From contig NHDX01000008.1 in assembly GCA_002171675.1 (NCBI GenBank), positions 37,306 to 45,574 on the forward strand: DNA of 8,269 nt, given 5' to 3'. Under the pieces are notes generated by a model. That model saw nothing but the letters and a program-made list of their open reading frames with translations. It was not told where the DNA came from and made no database searches. A program made the position numbers and the translations under genes. Shown piece by piece: positions 1-6,148 of the stretch; positions within the stretch are counted from its first letter, which is position 1, and each line of letters begins with the position of its first letter. Source of the DNA: Chloroflexi bacterium TMED70. Lineage in GTDB: Bacteria; Chloroflexota; Dehalococcoidia; Lucifugimonadales; Lucifugimonadaceae.

Positions 1-3000
1 AATATTTCTCCATTATCGTACCAAATTGAAGCATCACCATTTCTATTATTAATTTTTCCAGAAATTTTAGCTATAGGACTATGCAACCATTTATCAACAT
101 CTTCTAATTTATTTTGCCAAACCATTAAATCAATTACTCCATCTATAAGTTCTAGTTTGACTATCATAAACTCAGAACCTTTTCTAGAGACACGCTTTTC
201 ATAAGATCTAACTTCAGCGATGATAGTTTGAGGTTTTTTTTGATCAACGTTATCTATTTGATTCATTGAAACAATCATATCTTCATTGATATTCTTTATT
301 CTTAGCATTTCTTTATGATTTGGATTCTCTGTAAATGAAATTCCTAAAACCTCTTTCTCCCAGTGCATTTTTTGGGTATCTTCTGTTTTAATATTTGTTA
401 ATTCTAAATCTGTAGTTGGAGTTTCAACTTCATCTCCAAATAGATCAAACATTGTAGTTTGGTTACTATTTCTTAATTTAGTTGCATTATTTATTTGAAG
501 TAAAATTCTTTCAACAGAATCAAATAAGCTTCCTCTATCGCCAAATTCATCAAAACTACCTGACTTAATTAAGCTTTCAAGAATCTTCTTATTTATCCAA
601 CTTGAGTCCATTCTTTTGCAAAAGTCGTCCAAAGAAGCGAAAGTTCCATTTTCCTCTCTTTCGTTTATGATTTTATTGATAGAAGCTATACCTACATTTT
701 TCAGTGAACTCAAACCAAATCTGATTGATCTTTCATTATCATCTTGCTCAATTGAAAACTTTGATTGTGAATGATTTATATGAGGATTTTTTACATCAAT
801 ATTAGTTTTTCTTATCTCAGTGATACAATCTGATATCTTGTCAAAGTTATTAATATAAGAATTAAGTAAAGAGGTGAAATATTCAACTTTATAATTTGCT
901 TTGAAATAAGCTGTCCAATACGCAATCATAGCGTAAGAAACACTATGAGCTTTATTAAAAGCATATCCTGCAAAAGGTTCAATTAACTCAAAAATTTCAT
1001 TGGCTATATCGTTATCAAATCCTTTTCTTAAAGAACCTTTAATGAAAGTATCTTTTTGAGCTTGCATGACTTCTTTAATTTTTTTACCCATAGCTTTTCT
1101 AAGGATGTCTGCTTCTCCAAGTGTATATCCTCCAAATGCTTGTGCAATTTTTAATACTTGGTCTTGATAAACTATAATTCCATAGGTTTCTGAAAGAATT
1201 TCTTTTAATGCTTCGTGAGGATATTTGATTTTTTCTTTTCCATACTTTGATCTTATAAATCTATCAATATGCTCCATTGGACCAGGTCTATAAAGAGCTA
1301 TCATAGCTGCTATATCGGAAACATTAGATGGTTTTAGATCTTTAATGTATTTCCTCATTCCGGCTGATTCTAATTGAAAAACTCCAAATGTGTCACCTTC
1401 TGAAAGTAAATCAAATGTATTTTTATCTTCCTTAGAAATACTATAAATATCAAAATTTATAGCATTCATTTCTTCAATTAGTTCTATGGTTTTACCGATA
1501 ATAGTAAGGTTTGTTAGACCAAGAAAGTCCATCTTAAGTAACCCAACATCAGCAATTGCACCCATTGCATATTGGGTAGTAGGAGGTGCATTTTCGTCGT
1601 CTGAAGTAGATCTTTGCAGAGGCACATCGTCAGTTAAATTATCTTGAGAAATTATTACTCCAGCTGCATGAGTTGAAGCATGCCTTATTGTTCCTTCTAA
1701 TTTTGTTGCAAAATCTACAACCTTTTTATAGTCATTATCTCTTTGAAGAGACTTGAATTCTTCTATTTCTTGAGCATCTTTAATCTTAGTTCCTACCCTA
1801 GTTGGTATTATGCCTGCTAATTTATCCCCTACTGAAATAGGTAAGTCTAAAACTCTTGTAACATCTCTTACAGCAGCTTTCGCTCCCATAGTTCCAAATG
1901 TGATAATTTGAGCTATGTGATCTTTACCGTATCTATCTACACAGTACTTCATAACTTCATTTCTTTTATCATCTTCAAAATCCATATCAATATCTGGCAT
2001 TTCTCTTCTTTCAAGATTTAGAAATCTTTCAAAAACAAGATTATGTTCCATTGGATTTATTCTAGTTACCTCTAGGCAATATAAGACTAAACTTGCTGCG
2101 GCAGAACCTCTTACAGCTGATAAAATCTTTTTCGAATTGACGAAATTAAAAATATCCCAGCATACTAAAAAATAATCTGGAAATTTTGTTTTTTCAATTA
2201 CCTCTAACTCATACTCTAATCTTTCAATTAATTTACTGTCATTTGATTCAAATTTTTTACTAAAACCTTTATATGTGAGTTCTCTTAGGTATTCCATGGA
2301 AGATTTACCATCTGGACATTCATATTTAGGCAATAAGCTTTTTGAAAAATCTAGTTCAATATTACATTTTTCTGCAATTACTAAAGTATTTCTTAAGCCT
2401 TCTGTTAACTCTCCCCATTGTTCATACATTTCTTCAGTAGATTTAATGTGATAATTATCATCATCGAATTTGAATCTGTGAGGGTCATTAATATTTGAAT
2501 TTGTTTGAAGGCACATTAGTAATTCATGAGCAGAATGATCTTCCTGATTTACATAATGGTTATCATTTGTAATTACATAAGGAATATTATTTGCTTTATG
2601 GATTCGAAGTAATTCCTCATTTATTTTTTTTTGATGAGGAACCCCTACATGTTCCATTATTTCAAGATAAAAATTATCCTTAAAAACTTCTTTAAACCAC
2701 CCATAGGTTTCTTTTGTTTTTTTCTCATCATCTATTATTATTGATCTTGATAATTCAGAAGATGGGCATCCTGATAGAGCTATTATTCCTTGTGAATTTT
2801 CTTCTAAAATTTTTTTATCAATCCTAGGCTTATAATAAAACCCATTAAGGTTAGAGTGAGTAACTAACTTCATAAGATTTTGATATCCAGTGTGATTTTG
2901 AGAAAGCAGAGTTAGGTGATAGGGGCTCTTTTCATCAGTAGTCTTTTTTAAACTATCTTCTTTTGCAACATATGCCTCTAATCCTATTATTGGATTGATA

Positions 3001-3176
3001 TCATTTTGTTTAGCTAACTTATAAAACTCAACTGCTCCATACATGTTTCCATGGTCAGTTATTGCAATAGCACTTTGAGAATTTTCTTTAACCTTAGTAA
3101 CCATTTTACTTAGGTTACTCATACCATCTAATAGACTATATTCTGAGTGATTATGTAAATGAACAAATGAATTCAA
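1..3176 (-). CDS. dnaE: DNA polymerase III alpha subunit, DnaE1 type (C-terminus cut by window edge)
   Basis: Catalytic subunit of the replicative DNA polymerase, acting in the cytoplasmic replisome with the sliding clamp. The frame is open without interruption for 1058 codons to the left edge; E. coli DnaE has 1160, so roughly 100 C-terminal residues are missing. The N-terminal PHP domain (about 4-210) starts with HLHNHSEYSLLDG and keeps H8, H10, D17, D41-H42, E67, H87, C137, D205 and H207, the set expected for a metal-dependent 3'-5' exonuclease. The polymerase aspartates lie in PDIDMDF (D397, D399) and KMDFLGL (D550). Helix-hairpin-helix sequence is near 815-870, a beta-clamp motif QTTMF at 906-910 is followed by DLFG, and an OB fold begins near 980. 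The only usable start is TTG at 3176: an in-frame stop lies upstream, no ATG lies between, and the next Met (residue 19) would delete the PHP histidines. No Shine-Dalgarno sequence is visible. The gene follows the MFS gene on the same strand after 84 bases. Confidence 0.97.
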   Translation of the reverse strand, partial: MNSFVHLHNHSEYSLLDGMSNLSKMVTKVKENSQSAIAITDHGNMYGAVEFYKLAKQNDINPIIGLEAYVAKEDSLKKTTDEKSPYHLTLLSQNHTGYQNLMKLVTHSNLNGFYYKPRIDKKILEENSQGIIALSGCPSSELSRSIIIDDEKKTKETYGWFKEVFKDNFYLEIMEHVGVPHQKKINEELLRIHKANNIPYVITNDNHYVNQEDHSAHELLMCLQTNSNINDPHRFKFDDDNYHIKSTEEMYEQWGELTEGLRNTLVIAEKCNIELDFSKSLLPKYECPDGKSSMEYLRELTYKGFSKKFESNDSKLIERLEYELEVIEKTKFPDYFLVCWDIFNFVNSKKILSAVRGSAAASLVLYCLEVTRINPMEHNLVFERFLNLERREMPDIDMDFEDDKRNEVMKYCVDRYGKDHIAQIITFGTMGAKAAVRDVTRVLDLPISVGDKLAGIIPTRVGTKIKDAQEIEEFKSLQRDNDYKKVVDFATKLEGTIRHASTHAAGVIISQDNLTDDVPLQRSTSDDENAPPTTQYAMGAIADVGLLKMDFLGLTNLTIIGKTIELIEEMNAINFDIYSISKEDKNTFDLLSEGDTFGVFQLESAGMRKYIKDLKPSNVSDIAAMIALYRPGPMEHIDRFIRSKYGKEKIKYPHEALKEILSETYGIIVYQDQVLKIAQAFGGYTLGEADILRKAMGKKIKEVMQAQKDTFIKGSLRKGFDNDIANEIFELIEPFAGYAFNKAHSVSYAMIAYWTAYFKANYKVEYFTSLLNSYINNFDKISDCITEIRKTNIDVKNPHINHSQSKFSIEQDDNERSIRFGLSSLKNVGIASINKIINEREENGTFASLDDFCKRMDSSWINKKILESLIKSGSFDEFGDRGSLFDSVERILLQINNATKLRNSNQTTMFDLFGDEVETPTTDLELTNIKTEDTQKMHWEKEVLGISFTENPNHKEMLRIKNINEDMIVSMNQIDNVDQKKPQTIIAEVRSYEKRVSRKGSEFMIVKLELIDGVIDLMVWQNKLEDVDKWLHSPIAKISGKINNRNGDASIWYDNGEI

Positions 3177-3260
3177 AGCTTTATTTTTGGATAAAAAATT
3201 TAAGTTAAATAGAGAATAGAACTCTAAAGAAAATTATTCATTATTTTTTACGGCTTTTTT
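3177..3260 (-). other. 84-base spacer between the MFS gene and dnaE
   Basis: This very A+T-rich spacer separates the MFS stop codon (TAG at 3261-3263) from the dnaE TTG start. It holds one weak dyad (TAGAG/CTCTA, arms 3210-3214 and 3222-3226, 7-base loop) but no convincing terminator or sigma-70 promoter. Whether dnaE is read through from the upstream operon or has its own promoter cannot be settled from the sequence. Confidence 0.5.
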
Positions 3261-4541
3261 CTAAGAATTAATATTTTTTTTCAACGATAAGACCAATGGT
3301 ATAGCAAGTACCATTCCAACAGATAAAATATAGTAAGCATAAATATACTCTCCGGTAATATCCTTGGTCAATCCCACTAAAAGTGGTGATAAAGTTCCAA
3401 AAACAGCACCAACGGTATTTAATATACCTATCATTGATCCATAATTTTTTCTTCCAAAATAATCTGCTGCCAAAGTTAATCTAAGGGGTACAGATGATCC
3501 AAATCCTAAGCCAAAAAATAATATGAACATTACGATACCTAAATTCCGAGGTAGAAAATCGATTGTTCCATCCATTCCCATTATTGCAACACCACTTATT
3601 CCTAAAGTTAATAAAGTAAATGATATTGTAAGCAATATTTTCCGATCAAATTTATCAGTTATAAAACCAACTGTTATTCTACCTGCGATATCTCCCCACC
3701 ATGATAATCCAATAATTGTTGCTGCAATAGTTGTGGTTAGACCAAATTCCTTAAACGAGGTTAGGTGAAATAAATTACTGGTAAATACTGCCTGACTTAA
3801 TCCTGTTGCTAGGGCTAATTTCCAGAAATTCCCAGTTTTTAGTGCATGAGATACAGAAACTCCTTTTTCTCTTGCATCTACGATATCATCATTGCTATCA
3901 AGTTCAGGTTTAATCCCATCAGGATATTGACCATAGTTTTCTGGATCTCCTCTTAGGACTAAAGAAGTAGGAAAGCCTAATACCCAAAATCCTATTCCTA
4001 CTGCAAAAAGCATTGATCTCCACCCAAACTCATCAATACCCAAAACTATTAGAGGTACAGTTATTCCGCCTAAACCTGCACCTGACATTAGTATTGATAT
4101 TGCTTTTCCTCTATTTTTATTAAACCAATTACCTACTACGGCTACAAATATAATGAATGTACCAAATGACATCCCTAAGGTTAAAATGGTTATTGCACAA
4201 TAAAATTCCCATAGGCTCTGCATTCTACTCATCCAGATAAATGAACCTCCAGTAAGCAAAATACCAAAGGCCATTACTCTTTTAGGGCCAAATTTTTTTA
4301 TTACTGTCCCTACAAAAGGAGAAATTAAACCACTTTCTGATCTTTGAATAGATAAAGCTGCTCCAGTAGCAGCGCTACTCCAACCAAAGGTGCTCAATAT
4401 TGCATCAAAAAAAGGTGGAAATCCTCTCCAAAACACAGCAGATGAATACCATTGAACAATGCCTGCACTTAGTACAATCCACCAACCATAAAAAATATTT
4501 GGCTTTTTACTATTAGAGGGCAATAATTCCATATCCTCCAT
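3261..4541 (-). CDS. MFS transporter, oxalate/formate-monocarboxylate (OFA/MCT-like) type
   Basis: Inner-membrane secondary carrier of the major facilitator superfamily, 426 residues from this start. About twelve hydrophobic segments are visible (roughly 18-36, 56-76, 88-105, 112-138, 148-168, 174-195, 240-262, 269-291, 302-322, 334-356, 367-391, 399-419), with a hydrophilic central loop at about 197-237. The N-terminal FYGWWIVL (17-24) is characteristic of OFA/monocarboxylate-type carriers. Motif-A-like cytoplasmic loops follow helices 2 (GTVIKKFGPKR, 78-88) and 8 (GFITDKFDRK, 292-301). The substrate is not readable; family members often carry organic acids. It is the third gene of the leftward operon and overlaps the end of fabI by 29 bases from ATG 4541. 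Other starts are TTG 4544, ATG 4532 (20-base overlap) and TTG 4523. A GGAGG lies at 4539-4535, but it is inside the ORF for the first two starts and only 2 bases from ATG 4532, so the start is uncertain. The fold is sure, the exact family less so. Confidence 0.9.
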   Translation of the reverse strand: MEDMELLPSNSKKPNIFYGWWIVLSAGIVQWYSSAVFWRGFPPFFDAILSTFGWSSAATGAALSIQRSESGLISPFVGTVIKKFGPKRVMAFGILLTGGSFIWMSRMQSLWEFYCAITILTLGMSFGTFIIFVAVVGNWFNKNRGKAISILMSGAGLGGITVPLIVLGIDEFGWRSMLFAVGIGFWVLGFPTSLVLRGDPENYGQYPDGIKPELDSNDDIVDAREKGVSVSHALKTGNFWKLALATGLSQAVFTSNLFHLTSFKEFGLTTTIAATIIGLSWWGDIAGRITVGFITDKFDRKILLTISFTLLTLGISGVAIMGMDGTIDFLPRNLGIVMFILFFGLGFGSSVPLRLTLAADYFGRKNYGSMIGILNTVGAVFGTLSPLLVGLTKDITGEYIYAYYILSVGMVLAIPLVLSLKKNINS

Positions 4542-5289
4542 CAACAGGAATAATACTTCCAGTTATTCCAGAAGACATATCACTTATCAAAAATAAAGCA
4601 GTATTTGCTACCTCTTCGTGGGTAATTGGTCTCTTAATAGGGGATCTTTCTTCATGAGCTTTTCTCATTTCAGTAAAACCGGGTATACTTCTTGCAGATA
4701 AAGAAGGTAAAGGCCCGGCAGATATTGAATTAAATCTAGTTTTATTTGGACCAAATTGTGCTGATAGTTGTCTATTAATATTTTCCAAAGCTGCTTTAGC
4801 TGTACCCATTACGTTATAACCTGGATAAACTTTTGTTGATGCATCAAAAGTCATAGAAATTACAGAAGCACCATCTTTGGAGAAATATTTTGAGGCTTCT
4901 CTAGCAATTGTAACTAAAGAATAAGAGCTTGTTTCAAGTGCTAATGTAAACCCATCTTTAGAAAGATCAGAGAAGTCTCCTCCAAGATCTTCCCGGTTTG
5001 CGAATGCGATAGAGTGAACTATGAAGTCTATTTCTCCATATTTATCATTAAATTTTTTCATAACTTCTTTAACTTCATTTTCATTATTTGCATCACATTT
5101 CAATAACAAAGAATCATAAGGCTCTAAAAGTTTGTCAATATTTTTTAATAATCTTTCATCAAGATAAGTAAATGCTAATTCTGCTCCCGCTTCAAAAAGT
5201 TTTTCTGATATAGCCCAAGCTATTGATCTTTGATTTGCGAGACCAAATATTATTCCTTTTTTACCTTTTAAATCTATTTTTATGCTCAT
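4513..5289 (-). CDS. fabI: Enoyl-[acyl-carrier-protein] reductase (NADH), FabI/InhA type
   Basis: Cytoplasmic enzyme that reduces trans-2-enoyl-ACP to acyl-ACP, the last step of each fatty acid elongation cycle (FAS II). At 258 residues it matches the usual FabI length. The FabI-type nucleotide motif GLANQRSIAWAI is at 16-27. HSIAFA (92-97) follows the fourth strand. The catalytic pair is Y158-x6-K165 within YNVMGTAK, and SISAGP (188-193) and SIPGF (201-205) mark the substrate loop. The residue aligned with E. coli Tyr146 is Phe (F148, in MTFD), as in mycobacterial InhA (F149) and related enzymes. The position after FTY is LDER, without the Arg-Lys pair of NADPH-preferring S. aureus FabI, so NADH use is inferred. 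The ATG start has AGGA 7 bases upstream, overlapping the TAG stop of the preceding gene, with a 9-base intergenic gap; translational coupling is likely. The 3' end overlaps the MFS gene. A specialised paralogue cannot be excluded. Confidence 0.93.
   Translation of the reverse strand: MSIKIDLKGKKGIIFGLANQRSIAWAISEKLFEAGAELAFTYLDERLLKNIDKLLEPYDSLLLKCDANNENEVKEVMKKFNDKYGEIDFIVHSIAFANREDLGGDFSDLSKDGFTLALETSSYSLVTIAREASKYFSKDGASVISMTFDASTKVYPGYNVMGTAKAALENINRQLSAQFGPNKTRFNSISAGPLPSLSARSIPGFTEMRKAHEERSPIKRPITHEEVANTALFLISDMSSGITGSIIPVDGGYGIIAL
4535..4539 (-). promoter_or_regulatory. GGAGG inside the fabI 3' end, candidate RBS for the MFS gene
   Basis: The codons for Asp-Gly-Gly-Tyr near the FabI C-terminus (residues 250-253) contain GGAGG, an ideal Shine-Dalgarno core. 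It is 2 bases before ATG 4532 (too close), 11 before TTG 4523 (slightly long) and downstream of ATG 4541. It may serve the MFS gene, or be a coincidence of the conserved DGGY codons. Confidence 0.35.
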
Positions 5290-5296
5290 TGATTTA

Positions 5297-5300
5297 TCCT
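5297..5300 (-). promoter_or_regulatory. fabI ribosome binding site overlapping the upstream stop codon
   Basis: AGGA lies 7 bases before the fabI ATG and overlaps the TAG stop of the Udh-like gene (TAGGA). Ribosomes ending the upstream gene would finish on the fabI RBS, which favours coupled translation and fixes the fabI start. Confidence 0.7.
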
Positions 5301-6060
5301 ACTTTCTATATTCTTCCGCATTATCTACGGGCATGTATGATATCTTTTTTTGTGAATCTTCTATGTCCCAAAATCTCCATTTATTATTTGAAACACCATA
5401 AAATATTTCAAACTCTACATTGTGAATTATACTTTTTTCTACCAATTGAGAAATATCTCTATGTGATAACCATGTAGCAAAATGCCTAATCGAAGTTGAA
5501 GGATCATCTGAATTCAGGACAGTTCCTATTCTTAAATTTACAGATTTTATGTTAAAAGTTTCATAATAGTATCTACCGATAGCTTCTCCATATGATTTTG
5601 AAACACCATAATATGAATCTGGTCTAATAGGGACATTCTTATCTATTTTTTTTATATTTTTTGGATCTAGTCCTTCATATTTTCCTTCTACTATTTCTTT
5701 ATAAGGACTGTCATTTTCAAATAAACCTACTGCATGATTTGAACTTGCAAAAATAACTTTTTTTACACCATTTATTTTTGCCGCTTCATAAACATTTCTT
5801 GTAGATTCAATGTTATTTTTTAGAACTAGCTCCCAATCTGAATCAACATTAATTACGGCACCTAAATGAATAATTGCATCTGCGGATTTAGATGCGATTT
5901 TTACATCTTCTAAAACATTCATATTTCCAATGATAGTATCTTGTGAATGATTTGTAGGTTTTTTTATATCGAGATTAATTAAATTATATTTTTCTTTTAG
6001 ATGATTATTTAAAAGACTTCCTATTAACCCTGATCCCCCTGTTATTAGAATTTTATTCAT
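5299..6060 (-). CDS. NAD(P)-dependent extended SDR, uronate-dehydrogenase-like
   Basis: Cytoplasmic NAD-dependent epimerase/dehydratase-family oxidoreductase, 253 residues. The Rossmann motif TGGSGLIG (7-14) opens the protein, with acidic D31 after the second strand suggesting NAD. HLGA is at 65-68, SSNHAVG at 106-112, and the catalytic pair is Y151-x3-K155 in YYGVSK. Several blocks match what I recall of bacterial uronate dehydrogenase (Udh, which oxidises glucuronate or galacturonate to the aldarolactone): SSNH, RPDxxYGVSK, LRIG, and the C-terminal WLSHRD and DNAEEYRK. It differs by about 15-20 extra residues between strand 5 and the catalytic Tyr (about 115-145) and by lacking Udh's short C-terminal tail, so the substrate may be another sugar, sugar acid or lactone-forming compound. 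It is the first gene of the leftward operon. ATG 6060 has GAGGA 6 bases upstream and a good -10 box further up. The family call is firm; the reaction is inferred. Confidence 0.85.
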   Translation of the reverse strand: MNKILITGGSGLIGSLLNNHLKEKYNLINLDIKKPTNHSQDTIIGNMNVLEDVKIASKSADAIIHLGAVINVDSDWELVLKNNIESTRNVYEAAKINGVKKVIFASSNHAVGLFENDSPYKEIVEGKYEGLDPKNIKKIDKNVPIRPDSYYGVSKSYGEAIGRYYYETFNIKSVNLRIGTVLNSDDPSTSIRHFATWLSHRDISQLVEKSIIHNVEFEIFYGVSNNKWRFWDIEDSQKKISYMPVDNAEEYRK

Positions 6061-6066
6061 GTATAG

Positions 6067-6071
6067 TCCTC
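6067..6071 (-). promoter_or_regulatory. Ribosome binding site of the Udh-like gene
   Basis: GAGGA lies 6 bases before ATG 6060. It is the strongest correctly spaced Shine-Dalgarno sequence in the window and supports this start. Confidence 0.75.
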
Positions 6072-6090
6072 AATAATAAAGTTTTGTAAG

Positions 6091-6103
6091 GATAACAATT
6101 ATC
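6091..6103. promoter_or_regulatory. 13-base inverted repeat in the divergent spacer, candidate operator
   Basis: GATAA-CAA-TTATC is a perfect 5-base dyad around a 3-base centre. It lies just downstream of the predicted start point of the leftward operon and where a -35 for the rightward Gfo/Idh gene would fall, so one regulator bound here could affect both units. Its GGATAACAATT resembles a lac operator half site, but a 5-base A+T-rich dyad may be chance, and no regulator gene is in the window. Confidence 0.35.
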
Positions 6104-6115
6104 TTCACTGAACAT

Positions 6116-6144
6116 ATTATAGCTAAGGAGTTGAAAGTTTAATT
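6116..6144 (-). promoter_or_regulatory. Candidate sigma-70 promoter of the leftward operon
   Basis: On the minus strand a consensus TATAAT occupies 6121-6116. Only weak -35 candidates sit upstream (ATTAAA with a 16-base spacer or TTAAAC with 15, within 6137-6144). The expected transcript start is near 6109, giving a leader of about 50 bases before ATG 6060. The plus strand reads TATTAT at 6115-6120, so a divergent -10 for the Gfo/Idh gene could overlap this one. Confidence 0.5.
6125..6130 (+). promoter_or_regulatory. AAGGAG upstream of the Gfo/Idh gene, unusually far from its ATG
   Basis: A good Shine-Dalgarno core lies 18 bases before ATG 6149, well beyond normal spacing. An in-frame TAA directly upstream of the ATG excludes an earlier start, and the Rossmann motif at residues 9-14 excludes a much later one. 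Either the site is unused or the leader folds; weaker GAAAG at 6133-6137 is the only nearer purine run. Confidence 0.3.
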
Positions 6145-6148
6145 AATC

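Noticed and set aside
1..3176. Intein or frameshift in dnaE
   Set aside because: I checked every codon of the frame: no in-frame stop, no block foreign to DnaE, and the spacing between catalytic motifs (D397/D399 to D550) matches E. coli (D401/D403 to D555).
3192..3226. Possible terminator between the MFS gene and dnaE
   Set aside because: The stem is only five A+T-rich pairs (TAGAG/CTCTA) with a 7-base loop, and the nearest T-run is about 12 bases beyond it, so it is too weak for an intrinsic terminator.
3523..3768. Plus-strand reading frame of 81 codons
   Set aside because: It lies wholly inside the MFS gene on the opposite strand and reads as the shadow of membrane-helix codons, with no RBS or family resemblance.
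4997..5014. Ala at the position of E. coli FabI Gly93, suggesting inbuilt triclosan resistance
   Set aside because: S. aureus FabI also has SIAFAN here and is triclosan-sensitive, so Ala does not imply resistance.
5223..5477. Plus-strand reading frame of 84 codons across the fabI/Udh-like junction
   Set aside because: It is antisense to two well-supported genes, and its Leu/Phe/Tyr-rich content is typical of random frames in A+T-rich DNA.
6090..6100. GGATAACAATT as a true lac operator or cloning-vector remnant
   Set aside because: Only a half-site-length match exists, the flanking bases do not match lac DNA, and base composition is continuous with the surrounding genome.
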